A stretch of DNA of 64,000 bases from Thysanoteuthis rhombus. Lineage: Eukaryota > Mollusca > Cephalopoda > Oegopsida > Thysanoteuthidae. The notes under the pieces are model-generated. The model was not told where the DNA came from and ran no database searches. It worked only from the letters and a program-made list of their open reading frames with translations. Each line of letters opens with the position of its first letter. Positions within the stretch are counted from its first letter, which is position 1. The translations under genes and the position numbers were made by a program. Of this stretch, positions 1 through 12,189 are shown one piece after another. The stretch spans positions 56,882,519 through 56,946,518 of the forward strand of contig OY735209.1 in NCBI GenBank assembly GCA_963457665.1, read 5' to 3'.

Positions 1-1170
1 GTCATCCAAAATTACTTTAATCATGTCATGATTGATGTCTGCCAACAAAATAATTCAGATTCTGTAATATCTTTTCAAAATTATTAGCTGTTGTAAAAAT
101 AGGGTTTGACAAAAATTGATGATTATTTAGCTTGATTTTGAAATTTATCACCTTTTTAAGAATTGTTGTAGAAAAATGCATTTTGTTCATAGATATCAGC
201 TTATTTCAAAGACCAAGTAGATGTTGAGTCAGTTTTCTTCAAGTTGATTTTCATCACATGGGTATATTTACAAGAGTTTAATGGAACAGCTGAAGTATGG
301 ATGACCAAAAATCACCTGATATTACCCACAATAGCAAACATATATTCCCAACATCAAAACTTTCTCATATGAGCAACAGTTTAGTTCAAACTATATTTGT
401 TCTAGTAAAAGAAACATTTCTATCAAGTATAACATGCTAACATCTTTTTATAGTAGTCTAGTAAAAGAATATATTGACACCTTCTTGTATATTTGAGATT
501 TAAATGTAGTATAAAAGTTTTTTTTTCTGGTCATTGCATAGCAGGTTCTGAAAGAAAAATCCTGACAAATACAAAATAAACACCTTTTTCATTCTTCTGC
601 TTTGAAAATGGCTTCTAACATGGTTTGTGTCTTAATTTCATTCTAGTTTTAGTGTTTCAGTGAATAATGATGTCTGTTGGAATAAAAGGTATCTAAAAAC
701 TCAACTTGAAAAAATAGAGCTATACTCTAGGTTTTAACAGATGAATGTGGTAATAATAAGAAACATGGGAATTCTGATACTTTTATAAATATTTACTAAT
801 CATAGTTTATCTAACATATATGCCCTAGGAGTATTGAAATAAACTAGCTGAACTAACATACACCTCCTACTATGAAAAATGTTATTAGCCTCATAAGCTT
901 GTGCCTGGCAGATATTTCATTTACTTGTGTGATTTTATTTTTTTCCTAGACCAAAATTTGAGCAGAACATTGGGTGTGGACTTGGATATGGAAAATAGTT
1001 TCATCAAGTTAAAATCTATGCATGATGGGAAGGGCTTGGAGCAATTCTTGGCTTCTGAAATAAGAACTTTTTCACAAGTTACAGAGAAAACCAAACACTT
1101 TCATTCTGGAAAAGCAAATATTTGAATCATCATCAATCGAGTATTTAAAGTCTGTTGTTGAGCGTGTTCT
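1..1170. other. AT-rich DNA, no gene seen
   Basis: This stretch has many stops in all frames, homopolymer T runs and no motif I recognise. The one 74-codon frame at 901-1125 has the bland composition expected by chance. Confidence 0.6.
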
Positions 1171-1179
1171 TTTGTTTGA

Positions 1180-1320
1180 GAGCCAATTTTTAGGTCAAGT
1201 TCCATCTACAATTCCATAGGTGACTATCAGAGGGTTGCATTTGTGTTTCTAATGTTTTGGCTGAGCCATTCTAAAGCCTTCTTCTGGTCTGTAAAATGAT
1301 ACCCCACTCATTCCTAATAT
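1180..1320 (-). mobile_element. possible RTE-type LINE scrap
   Basis: The plus-strand text around 1200-1240 (a 'CCATAGGTGACTATCAGAGG' core) resembles the better preserved RTE copy at 46540-46600. Read on the minus strand it gives a CNPLIVTYG-like peptide, comparable to the QCILPIVTYG motif of RTE ORFs. It is short and heavily decayed, so this could be coincidence. Confidence 0.35.
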
Positions 1321-1329
1321 TTTTTGATA

Positions 1330-2640
1330 CTTTCCAACATAGTTGCTCTGAGGGAGAGTTCTTTGCTTATAAGTATTAGCTTATCAATCATAACAATATG
1401 ATAGTTACTCATTTCCGTCTTCTCTCATGGATATCTGTGTCAACTTCAACCCAAGCTCGAATTTTTTTCTTCTTTCCCTTGAAAGTATTCTTGTATTACT
1501 TTCAGTTACTGAAAAAATTGGCCAATGCTTTTTGAAAATCTTTTGTTCAGTCACATATTAATATTGCTATGAGTTCATGCATATTTCATTAGTTTATCAA
1601 TAATATTGAGCCCCCCTCATTGAGCTCAACTTATTCATATTCATTATTCTTTTAATTAGGAACCCTTACTCTTTTTAAATTCCAGTATTAGCTGTAATTT
1701 CACAGTGGCATTGCTATCAACAACAATTGTTTTATTCCCTCTTATTCCTTGTAATATTTTTTGATCGAATGAATACATTATTTTTTTTTGCTTTCGGTGA
1801 GAAAAAATTTCTCGCTGCTTTTTGGATAATTACACTAGCATGGAAAAAAACAACTCACACACACAAACTTAGAAATGCAAATTTTTCTTTCATCAGTGCT
1901 GCTATCAGTGTAGAGGGAGAGAATCTTTTTATTAATAAAAAATTATATATACCAAAAAAGACATGTCTAGTAGGGAGAGGTCACTGGTGGAAGCTTGACA
2001 AACCAGTAATAGGTCCTCAACAAGTTGGTGGTGGAATAGTAACTACCTGCCATCATAAGTACTGTACACCCTTATATTAAACGACCTGTTATCTACGGAT
2101 TTGGAAGTACTGGACATTATCAGTTCATTGCGAATATTTTGTCCGACGTAGGAATGTTTGAAATTACCGGTCTTGTCTGTTATTGAAAGACACAATACTA
2201 CTTCCTGACTCTCACTCCATCATCTTTATTTACACTCTTGGTGGAGGCAGTATTTATAAATCTGCTCCCTTTGTGATCCCTGGATTTATTGTGCTTTCTT
2301 ATATTGTCCTGTACAATGACTTCCAAACAAAGTGGTACTGTTTTTACCAAAAAATGTGTGGTGCAATCAGTTATTCAGGATTAGTGCTGATAAGGAACTT
2401 GGAAACTAGTGTGTCAGTGATGCGGGTGTGTAAAGAAATGAATTGTGTTGGACATACATAAGACTAAAAGTACAGTCTAGATAAAATTAGTCTTATTTCA
2501 TTTTTACTTATAATTATTTTAGATTCTCTTACAATGCTCAATCTATGTACCCTGTCATGTTGGTTTTTTTTCTGTTTGTTTGTTTTTTAATACATAATGT
2601 GGTAATACCAAACAATCAGTATTAACAGACACCTGCTCTC
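1330..2640. other. unresolved stretch, GC-richer part at 1980-2460
   Basis: No family is recognised. The part from 1980 to 2460 is less AT-rich than its surroundings and holds two modest plus-strand frames (1727-2080, 117 codons; 2183-2461, 92 codons). Neither shows a motif I know, and neither is bounded by clear splice signals. It may be an old, eroded transposon. Confidence 0.3.
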
Positions 2641-2689
2641 CTCTATTGATCCATTATCAAAAGGGGTTTGCAGTGTTTGCTAAGCTTAG

Positions 2690-2795
2690 CATTTGGTCCC
2701 AAAGGTGGAACACCCGGTGAGGATCCAACTCACTCCATCTGCTAAACTAGTTCACTAACCTTATACCATTTACCTCTCATTCAATGGCTGTAGAA
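2690..2795 (-). mobile_element. tRNA-derived SINE head (minus)
   Basis: The minus strand reads GGTTAGTGAACTAGTTTAGC followed about 13 bases later by GAGTTGGATCCTC. These have the arrangement of internal Pol III A-box and B-box sequences of a tRNA-derived SINE. No intact cloverleaf was built. Confidence 0.45.
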
Positions 2796-2799
2796 CACC

Positions 2800-3300
2800 T
2801 GGCTCTGTTGTGATTTAAATGAAGGGGTTGTCTTGAAACTGCATCTTTACTTTTGGTGCTTAAGGGATATGTATTGGTAATTCTAGGGAACAGGTCAAGT
2901 AGAGCTGAAAAGCTAGTAGTTGTGTTCATACTAATTTTTTACCCTTACTATTCAAGAACTAGTGCAGAGGCAGCTACTTATTATAATCATCGTTTATGTT
3001 ATCAAACACTTTGCTATCACAATCAGTTAGTCCTTAACACTTTATCAAAAGTAATCACAATAAGTGGCTTCCTCTATTGATAAGTCCTTTTTGCAAATGC
3101 ATATTTTTTATTTATAACCTAAAAAATTAAAAGGGAAAATATACATACTACTTTCTGATATCTTATCTGAAATGTTTTTGAGAAACAGGACAAAACTGTA
3201 AAATCATAAATGAACTAAAGTTTACAAGTTGAATTGAATTTTAAAAGACGTAGTGATAGGTTCAAAATGTATTCTAAAGAGCAAAATCTTCCATAATTTT
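2800..3300. other. no gene seen; a short piece repeated near 7.4 kb
   Basis: This stretch is AT-rich non-coding DNA. A segment around 3040-3075 (core AAAGTAATCACAATAAGTGG) recurs with few changes near 7405-7435, so it belongs to some dispersed repeat I cannot name. Confidence 0.45.
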
Positions 3301-3307
3301 TACTTTT

Positions 3308-3450
3308 ACAACCTCAAACTATACTTTGTGCTACCTTGTGTGCTGAATGATATCTGGCAATTGTCAACTTTTCGCGATGGCCAGTTGTCAAGTACTCGTG
3401 GTACCTGCATATAGAGATTTTTTAATTTTTCAATTGTAGTGAGATATTGT
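3308..3450 (+). repeat. interspersed repeat, copy 1 of 3
   Basis: This segment runs from a CAACCTCAAACT-like start, through CCTTGTGTGCTG and ATGGCCAGTTGTC, to a CAATTGTAGT end. The copy at 57245-57375 follows the same order, and the copy at 55900-55985 shares the right end. No coding capacity or known family is recognised. Confidence 0.6.
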
Positions 3451-3568
3451 ATATTGGATGATATAGTAGTTTTTTTTTCCTCTTTGTTTCCTTACTGTTT
3501 TTTTTTTTTTGGCAAAAACAGTTTTAGTATATCTCGGAATTTTTGAGATGAGGTATTATTATTATTTC

Positions 3569-3655
3569 TATTGATATTCGGACCATCCTTACCTTGGTTT
3601 CAGCCGAAACATTGTATGAAAAACAACCAAGATGAGGATGGTCCGAATATCAATA
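3569..3655. repeat. 31-bp inverted repeat with 25-nt loop
   Basis: The arms at 3569-3599 and 3625-3655 are reverse complements at 29 of 31 positions. The loop contains CAGCCGAAACATTG. The structure would fold into a strong stem and may be the remains of a foldback element or of two opposed repeat ends. Confidence 0.85.
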
Positions 3656-3659
3656 CATT

Positions 3660-4205
3660 TCATCCTGCAAATTTGTTTCAATATTTCAGAAAATATATAA
3701 TATGCAAATTGCTAATTTCAGATTTTGATTTATGAACCAGTCAAACTTGTAAATAGTCAGTTAATAGAAAAGAATTTTATCTATAAATACGTCTCATTTG
3801 AGCAGCAAACTATTATAATTCATTTAGCTATCTTCCATCTAAAATAAGAAAGTAATCTTTTATTTTATGTATACAATATGCACTAGCAAGATTTTTTTTT
3901 TCTTGTCTTATGAATTTAATAAGGAAAAATCATGCAGAAAATAAGACCCTAGGGATTATTTTGAGATATCTTGTCTATGGTTAAAAATATTAAAAAAATA
4001 GCCAGTCACTTTTTTTTAAACAGCCCTTCTAAGCTAATGAACAAGGACTTAGAAAAAAAAAATAAAATAACAAAATGTTAAAATTTGATGAGTGTGGTAT
4101 TTCTTGAAATATAGTGATTGTGCATGCTTTAGCATTGCTTGCACTGGGTTACTTTCCGGATTCTTTCTTCCCTGCCAATCAGGCTTCTGGGCTCAAACAG
4201 CTCAC
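3660..4205. other. no gene seen
   Basis: AT-rich sequence with no recognised repeat. If the adjoining minus-strand exon is real, this is the start of its downstream intron. Confidence 0.5.
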
Positions 4206-4391
4206 CTTCTTGTGAGAGCTCCTTTCATATCAGAAGTTGGAAGTTCAATGGAAAAATGTCCTGTAGAAGAGCATGCAGGGAAAGATGAGGGCCTTCCAAA
4301 TTTTGTGGCTTGAAGCTCAGGGTAGTACTTCACAGTAATATCATTGATGATCTTCACTTCATGCTGAAGTGGTAAAAGGCTTCCCAGAAGT
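4206..4391 (-). CDS. candidate internal coding exon, protein not recognised
   Basis: Read on the minus strand, a TTTTTACCTTGTGTATCAG acceptor is followed by 186 bases with no stop in one frame, then an AG|GTGAGC donor. The exon is symmetrical: one leading base, 61 codons, two trailing bases. The peptide starts LLGSLLPLQHEV, continues KIINDITVKYYPE and ends ELPTSDMKGALTR. Its mixed amino-acid use and less AT-rich base composition differ from the chance frames nearby. There is no ATG-led domain here, so it would be an internal exon of a split gene. I do not recognise the protein, and no partner exon was identified in the window. It could also be a captured fragment inside a transposon, but clean splice signals on both sides argue for a host exon. 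Confidence 0.5.
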
Positions 4392-4399
4392 CTGATACA

Positions 4400-5665
4400 C
4401 AAGGTAAAAATTTCTATAGACCCATGTCAAGCTATTGAAGAAATATTTTTCTGTTGTATTTCTTTGTGCATTTCTTTGGGATGATAATTTGTCAAATGCT
4501 AGCTTACCCTATCTACTCGCATTGAAAAGTTGCCATAACAGACAAGTTTTTTTTTCTCTAGCCCTTGTCCTTGCAGGGTGGTCATCTCTTCACTTCTTGG
4601 TCTGAGTCACCCAAGGTCTCTTTATCATGAAACAAACCTTTTGATTCTCTTTGATAAATTGCTGAGGTCATTTTCACTTGCGTGAGAAATCAGCAGTATT
4701 TCTCCTACAATGAATGTCAATGAACAAAAAAATCCTGTCTTACAATAGTAACAAATTCTAATGAATGAAAAAAACGAATGACCTATAAAGTGGTCACCTG
4801 ACCAAATAAATCTTCACTGAAGTTTTAGGCTAAGTTTTCACCATGAAAAAATACAGATGCTACCCTTATACTTTTTAGTTTTCTCATACCTTCATTCGGG
4901 AAATTACACTATGAAAATTCTGGTTAGTATAATTCATTAAAGGCTTAAGGTAGTCTGGAAAATCTCTCTTTTTTTTTTTTCCTTTCTTCTCTATGAAAGA
5001 GCTCCATCTGAATTTTAGCATTTTTCTATGTCTTATTTTCTGAGGTTTGTGTGTGTGTTAGATGTAGTCTCTCTATTATTCCATTTTTTAAAAAATCTAT
5101 TGTGAATAAAAGAATAATTTGGTTTGGCAATTTTGGTAAATTACCCACCATATGGCTTGTTAATACTGTCTACAGGATGATACTTTTGACTCTTATCTTA
5201 AAATCCTTGCATTTCCAAGCAAGCTGATTAGATCTTCTAATCTAAGGTAATTTGAGACTAGTGTGTTCATACAAATAAATCCTTGCCTTGTTTGTAGATG
5301 TCTTTGGTTACCACTTCACTGAGACAATCTTGCTATTTCTAAAACCAGGATTGTATGCTTTACATATGTACCTCTGTATGCTTACACATGCAGGAACATT
5401 TAAAGTATCAAATTCTCATTGGTCTTTGTTTTTGTACTTACTTTTAATCTTTTTTTGTTTTTGTTCCCACCCCCAAATGCTTTGCTTTTACGATTTTATC
5501 TTTATTTATATTTCAGATCTAAATGATCTCTGAAATGTCCTAGCAAATTATTCTGCAAGAAAGACATTTATGGGTCATTTAGATAGTGGATTATTTGGTC
5601 CTAAAATAATTTCTATGACACAGATTAATTGTCATGGCTTTGTCTTTCAATTAAAGAAAATAGAT
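4400..5665. other. no gene seen
   Basis: AT-rich, T-run-rich sequence. It would be the upstream intron of the candidate exon at 4206-4391. No motif supports the short open frames. Confidence 0.5.
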
Positions 5666-5669
5666 CTGC

Positions 5670-5750
5670 TGCAGGAATTGGATCAGCAACCAATAATAGG
5701 GTAGCTGCTTCAATGTAGCATTGCTCTCACCATTGAGCTAAAGAAGCTGT
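5670..5750 (-). mobile_element. tRNA-like sequence, SINE head or tRNA pseudogene
   Basis: The minus strand contains TTAGCTCAATGGTGAGAGC, close to a tRNA A-box and D-arm. About 40 bases on is GGTTGCTGATCCAATTCC, which resembles a T-arm. The spacing is tRNA-like, but the anticodon region is not convincing. A SINE head or a dead tRNA copy is more likely than a working tRNA gene. Confidence 0.5.
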
Positions 5751-5904
5751 TGGTAATGCTAAGGCCTAAGTGACTATTTTAAATCTTCATCTTTTCTTAT
5801 TCACGGTCTATATCTGCTCTGTGTTTCTTTCAACATGATAGATACGTTATCAAGAAATCGATATATGATCTGACAATGATTATAAGTTACGTTATATTAT
5901 ATTG

Positions 5905-6075
5905 AAATTATTTGAAACGATCTCTCATTATTACATGATGAATGTATCATTTGGCCTAGACAATGTAAATACCCTATTAGTTGCAGGTTCGATCCCTAAA
6001 GCTGCCCCATTTTCTTTTATTGCTTATTCTATTTATGTTGTCAAGCCCAATTGGTACATTTACCATGTAATAACA
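5905..6075 (+). mobile_element. tRNA-derived SINE (plus)
   Basis: A perfect B-box, GGTTCGATCCC, lies at 5986-5996. It is followed by a T-rich, non-tRNA body of the kind seen in SINEs. The A-box part upstream is eroded. Confidence 0.5.
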
Positions 6076-6155
6076 AGAGATCATTCTAAATAGTTTCAAT
6101 ATAACACAATTGATAATCATTCTGTTGGATCATATATCCATTTCTCAACATACAC

Positions 6156-6172
6156 GTGTGTGTGTGTGTGTG
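6156..6172. repeat. (GT)n microsatellite
   Basis: A short, pure GT run. Confidence 0.9.
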
Positions 6173-6544
6173 ATATTCATCAATGTAGAATTGTAAATGG
6201 ATAATTTAATAAAATTTTATATTCTTAATATATAAAATACATAAATGACTTATTGTTACATTAGAACTGATGTACCATTGACTTATCAAGAAAATAGTCC
6301 CTTTTTCTTTCTCTGGGGAAGTTTAACTACTTTGTTTATTAGATCTCCTAATAGCAATTGGCACAATGCATGTTAGTTTGAGGGGATGCAAGATAGCTTC
6401 ATGGTTACTGGTATGGAAAATGGAATCCGAGGACAGTTTAGGATGAGACTGTTCAATATACACTGATGCACTTAGAAAAGGCAATTAAAAGCTGTGGGTA
6501 AATAGTAGGGCAATTAGAAGCTGTTACACCTGTAAGACAATTCA

Positions 6545-6740
6545 TCTAAAAGCTGGTTACTCAGACAGAAAAAAACACGAGATTGGCAGTTGCTGTAGCT
6601 GGTCCCCAGTCCTGGTAAAGGAGGAGGGTTGGGTATGGGACTAGCAACCATTCCCCTAAAAACCTACTTGCTTCTGAAACCGGAGCAGGATGGCTGCAGC
6701 CTTATACTCCACAAAGAGTCTACAGGAATGTAGTTTGGTT
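6545..6740 (+). mobile_element. RTE-type LINE 5' leader fragment
   Basis: The segment includes TGGTAAAGGAGGAGGGTTGG, then ACTAGCAACC, GGATGGCTGCAG and a CTCCAC...TACAGGAATG end. This is GC-richer than its surroundings and has the order I associate with the untranslated leader of animal RTE elements. The last part recurs at 52180-52235. No ORF follows, so the copy is truncated or shattered. Confidence 0.5.
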
Positions 6741-6744
6741 TGCT

Positions 6745-9290
6745 ATTTGAAAACTTGGGATATTTACAATGTTCAGGACATCCAGAAACAGGTGCCAAAA
6801 TCTTAGCTGTGCAAACTAATATCCCAAGGTATTAATCAATGCCAATATAATCCAGGTTTGTAAAAACACCACCCGGATCGTTTTCAAATAAAATATGTGA
6901 AGACTTTTGTCTGCTTTATATTTATACCTTTCACGAGTTGCAAATGCTTGGTCTTTTGTTTTTAGAGTTCAGCCGATGTGACAATTACCATAATAGCTGT
7001 AAGCATTGAGAGCTGTTAAGCAGCCATTAAATGTTTGATACCATTATGGAGAACTATTGTCTTGAGTAGATTTTTACTTGTCATTTTCTTTCGTGTCTGC
7101 ATTTTTGAATATCTCTTGTAAAGATTGTGTTGAATAAGTTCCATATACTGAGGATCTATTATAATCATGGATAATATTATCAAACTGTTATTGATATCAA
7201 AATCAGTCATTCCCAAACACTTTATTCAAATTGAATTAAAAATTATACCAAACCTTTTATCATATTGATTTTTTTATTATGGAAAGTTATTTATATAACA
7301 ATGAATTTATAATATGATGATGAATTTATAATACTGTAAATCTTATAGCAATGTAATTTTTTCAAATTCCTTTGTTCAATGTTATTCAGTTATTGTTATC
7401 AAAAAAACCTGTACAAAAGTGATCACAATAAGCGGCTTCAATTTACTTTAATAATGGCATACTGTAGACCCATTATGATATGGACCCAGGTCCATAATTT
7501 TCTAATGCTTTATGAGTTTACATTGTAATGAATTTTTCATTTTTACTGTAGTTTTTTCTTTGCTACATGAAGAATGCTACTTGTCATTTCCCGATGGTGA
7601 GGTGAAAAAAGGAGTAAAGTTGTATAAAATAAACTATCACTGTAGCATCATTTACTGTAATTACGTAACGTACACTGGCAGAGCAAAGGGGAGTGGTTTG
7701 GTTGAGGCTAGTCCAGCAGGTAGACAGAAATAAATGAAATTTTTAAAAAATCATAACACCTCATCAGAAGGTTATATTTTGACAAAATTTGGATGCATAT
7801 GTAGTGAGTGTCAACAAATTAAGAGAAAAAAATCATTGCAGAAAGAGACAAAGAAAACAATAAAAAAAGAGAGAAAAGCAATAACATAGCAAAAAATAGA
7901 GAGAAAAATCATCGCAAAGAGAGAGAGGAAAAAATGTTGCAAAAAATTGTACTGAAGATCAAGAAAGAATTAATAATAACATCTATTGATATTGTTAAGA
8001 ATAAATTTCTCTCTCTTCTTCATTTTTTAGCTATGGGTGTTGGTGGGGTCATTGTTATTACATTGGAGTACAAAGTCAACTCTAGAGCAGGAGTTTGACA
8101 ATACATTAATGATTTTTTTGGTGACAGATGAAAAGGAAAAGGGGTGATGAGTTTTGTTTGACTATTAAGATGTTTTTGGCTAATTCATTTCCTTTTTACA
8201 GTCAGAGTAATCTGAATCAGGGTTTGCCATGTTTTTTTTTTACTACCTTTAGTATCTTTTTAGTGGTTTTTGGCTATTCTTTTGAATTTGAGGCTCTTTG
8301 GCAGTCAAACTAATATTTTTGGAGTTGGCAACACTGATCTATTGACCTCTAGTTTCAATACTTTTGTGCTAGTGACAGCCAAATTTTATATTGATAGGCC
8401 GAGTGCTTAACATTTCTTTGAAAAAATTTTTTTTTTCATTGTGTTCACTATCATTTTGAGTGTGAAATTTATGTTTTGAGAATTGAGCTCCGTCCTCCAA
8501 CCACATTATTCTGCGTCATGTTGGGTCTGCAGTGTACCTGTTTTTCTTTACTTATAATCACTCGAGACTAAAATATTTTTTGAAACTCTGTTTGACAGAA
8601 TCTTATTTATTTGTTTTGAATTTAGCGGAAAAAACGCAAATATGTTATATTTTTGATCTGCATTGTTTACTAAAAGCAATAGAATGAGGGTCCAAGTAGT
8701 TGCGATGATAAATTTTTCCGCCAACAACACACCTGGCTGTATTTTGGGCGGCATGATCAAAAGTAAGTTATATCTATTGACGAAGCTTACTAATGTGTGA
8801 CGAAGAGTTTATTTCGCCTATATCACTTTACATTTTTTTACGGCAATGACAATATATTAAATGTTCTTTGTATTTCACAAGTGTGTATTAAAGATGTAAA
8901 TGTTAATTTGCTGGTACAAATATTGATGCCTGTTGCTTAATCTTAACAAACTAAGGTCACCATGCACTGCTTCCCACCTTGAAGATTGCATTGATATGGG
9001 GTGATCAGAAAATAAGATTGACATTGATAGCAAAGGAACTCTTTTTTTTTTTTTTCTTTTTTTTTTACCTAGATAGAAATCCACTTGAAGGCATGTGTGA
9101 TATTGTACTATAATAGATACTGTCTCTGTCTTTATCTGTGTCAACACGATTTTGACTTTACTGCATATGCATTTTTACAGCCTACACCAGTAATGTTCAA
9201 AGGTTACTTTTGGATTTGCTTTTTTAGTTTTTTAATTAGTTGGTAGTGATGCACATATAATTTCATTCAGCAATTACTGTAAATCTGGCT
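6745..9290. other. no gene seen
   Basis: Long AT-rich stretch with A/T homopolymers. A TACTGTAGACCC-like motif near 7459 resembles the end of small Tc1/pogo-type elements, but no partner end was found. Short open frames here lack motifs. Confidence 0.5.
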
Positions 9291-9299
9291 GAACACTTG

Positions 9300-9640
9300 T
9301 TTTTCCACACATCATGATATGGCTTACCACCTCGACATTTGACTGCAGGAAATGGAACCAAGGGAATGTCAGTGTGTTATACAAGATGTTTTTTCCAGAA
9401 CTTCATTGTCCATAATTAGCAGTACGTATTCTATGCAAATAAATATGGTAGGCACGAATATTGCCATCTTGTGAAAATATAGAGAATTACTTTGTTACCA
9501 AGGTGGGAAAATGAAATTGAACTATTTTCTCTACAACATCAGTAATCACAGTACTTCTTAATGTGTGATGTCATGTCAGCCATTCGAGGACAAAGAAATT
9601 TCTTCTAAAATATCTTGTCAGCTGGTTCCAAATGGTTAAT
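9300..9640 (-). mobile_element. possible fossil of an LTR retrotransposon integrase region
   Basis: Broken minus-strand reading frames faintly resemble the zinc-binding and early core region of a Gypsy-type integrase. It is an old, heavily broken fragment with no terminal repeats seen. The match is weak and rests on eye alone. Confidence 0.25.
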
Positions 9641-9869
9641 ACTTGATGTATGATTCTGTCCTCACCCAGTTCAAAGCTAGATTCATGGAATAACTAGCAT
9701 ATATCTGAGTGAGGGCTCACTTGTGTATTAATGTATACTTTTGCAAAGATGTCTGACATTGCTCAAAGGACTAAAAATGATTGAATTTTTACTTGAAAGA
9801 TGTTGATCTGTTGCTCCCTCATCTAACCACAGTAATAATTCCTAAAACTTGAGTTGATAAGCTTAATTC

Positions 9870-9950
9870 AGTGCTAGATTACTGTGAGGATCAAACTTGG
9901 TCTTACAGTCCATTATTTGAGTACTCATTTGCTCATCATTACTCCACAGC
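9870..9950 (-). mobile_element. tRNA-derived SINE head (minus)
   Basis: The minus strand carries GTGGAGTAATGATGAGC and, about 35 bases on, the B-box-like GTTTGATCCTC. The same B-box variant appears at 32527-32537. Confidence 0.45.
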
Positions 9951-9954
9951 AAGA

Positions 9955-11482
9955 GCTTCAAGTATAAATTTGCTTAGCTGGGCTTGGTATTGATCTACCT
10001 CCCCATGAGGACAAAATTATTTTTTTTCATGTAAGAACCCACAGACTTTTGTATGATGAGTTTCCCAAAATTGCCCAGTTCCATGACTTTTGGTAAGCTT
10101 CAGATGCTACTCTTTTTAGTGCAATGGAGAGTTGCTGCCTTAAGAATCAAGATTCTATCCTTATTAAGGGTTTCTGGCCACAAATCACAAGAGCCCTTCA
10201 ACAAAGTGAACTCTGAACTTACTAATTTGCCAATCATTTATGAAACTTGCTGAACATTTCTCCATGGCAGGAGCCCTAATAAGACTTGAGTCAATCAGTA
10301 TGGGTGATGCGTCATTTAGAAAATAAATGTTTGTATTTTCAAAGCCTCTCTTAGGTATAAGTTCAATTTCTATTATCTCTGATTCTTCAAATATACTTGG
10401 TCTGCAAAAACAAAACCTGAAAGATATATCTGAAAGAAAAATTGAATCTATACATTGTAGGTAGCCATTTTGTTTTCAAGAATTTCTTTTCTTATCACTT
10501 TTGCTCTCTGATAAATGTATATATTCACTTTTACTGAATAGGTACTTTCACTATGAGAAGGGACATGGATTAGGAACAGTATAAACATTTCCAAGACCAA
10601 TTTCTTTTAAATTTTTATTCAATGAATTAGTATTTCTGTAAAATTTTTATCATTCTTTTCATTGATATGTTTGTAATGTGTTAATTTTATAGTAATATAT
10701 GAAGAATAATGAAATAGAATTTTATAAATAAAACTTTGAGGTTTGAATCAGCAGTCTGATTTAGGACATGTTTTGTATGTATTACCTTTTACCTCTCCAG
10801 TTACTATGGAGATGACAGTTAAATTGAACACATAAAAATTCTTTGTTCACACATGAGATTTTTGTGCTTTCTATTCATTTGTAGTTTTATTCATTCATGG
10901 GAAAGCAACTGTGTGGAATAATCTTAGTCATTTTCTCTGCTTCACAATTAATCATGGTGAATAACAAAACTGAAAAAAACACTACTATGCTTAATTCAAG
11001 AATTTGAATACTATTTTGGTGATGACAATGAAACCAAATGATTTTTTTCAAATTAATAATATGGCGTGGTGGCAGTGGAAATAAACATCTAAAAATGAAT
11101 GAATAAAAATAAAGTCTCATTTTCTCTATAAATAACACTATAAAAGAAATTTGGTCAGAATAAAAGGACAGGAAAAAAAAGCTGAGGTCAACTCAGACAT
11201 GTAAGTGTAAATGTACCAAAATAGTATGTTTATGGTTAATTATATTCTGAACTGCATTTCATACAAAGGTATCAGCACTAGATGAACGTCAAACTATTCG
11301 TCCTTCACCAGCTTCTATTTTTCTAAAAGAACTATTGATCCTGAATTCTACTGACAAACCCTGATGTACAAATGGTTCAAAGATAGCCTTTCTTTACTCA
11401 CTAATTTTTTTTGTAATCCATCAAAGCTGAAAGTAACTCTTAGGCTTTCCTTATTGTCCTGATCGATTTGACCGTGTATATA

Positions 11483-11517
<35 letters not shown>

Positions 11518-12185
11518 TTGTAAAATTTGCTAGGATGGGGAAGCTAAATCAATCTTTTTATCTGTTCTTAAGCTCTATCTCATGACATTAATGCAGTGTT
11601 TTACTAGTCAAGCTCTTTGATTTTTCTTTCATTGAGTCTACCATCTGGTGGTTCTCATTAATATAGATACTTGAGCTCAGTCTGGCACAGAGCCACATTG
11701 ACAGGAAGAAAATTGTTTGGACACTCTTTCAAGTGGAGTGCTCATTGTCAAGGCAAACATTTACAATCAAAATCCCGGTTTTTACACAGATTTTAACATC
11801 AACCCCTGGGGTTGGGGGGTAATGAATAACTGGTACAGTTGCAAAGCAAGCTTTCTTATCGATTTATCTCCTCACCTAGTTCTTGATGTTCTCTTCATTT
11901 AGAGGAGTTCTAAGTGAAACTTTTCTTGAAATTTTCAATATGAAATATTTTTTTTCAATAAGTATTTAATTGATGATGAATTCCAAGTTAATCTTTTCCC
12001 TTCAATAATTTTGTGTTCATCCCTTATTATGCAAAATCCAAAACCATCTAATTCTTGTAACATCATGTGGGTGACTTTCTTATATGATGTCATACACAAT
12101 GATTAGCTTTGGAGTCCATGGATTGCATTGTTTTCTATGAACAAGATTCCTCAGAGATATTTTTGGACTCAACCCAATCTGGCAT
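9955..12185. other. no gene seen
   Basis: AT-rich DNA. It contains the small microsatellite listed at 11474-11517 and nothing else I can identify. Confidence 0.5.
11474..11517. repeat. (GT)n(AT)n microsatellite
   Basis: A GT run passes directly into a pure TA run. Confidence 0.9.
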
Positions 12186-12189
12186 AGAC

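Noticed and set aside
2183-2461. 92-codon frame as a membrane protein gene
   Set aside because: Hydrophobic stretches are expected from T-rich DNA; no start context, splice sites or family motif support it.
5670-5750. Functional tRNA gene
   Set aside because: The A-box and T-arm are tRNA-like, but the anticodon arm does not pair well and similar heads recur as SINEs in the window.
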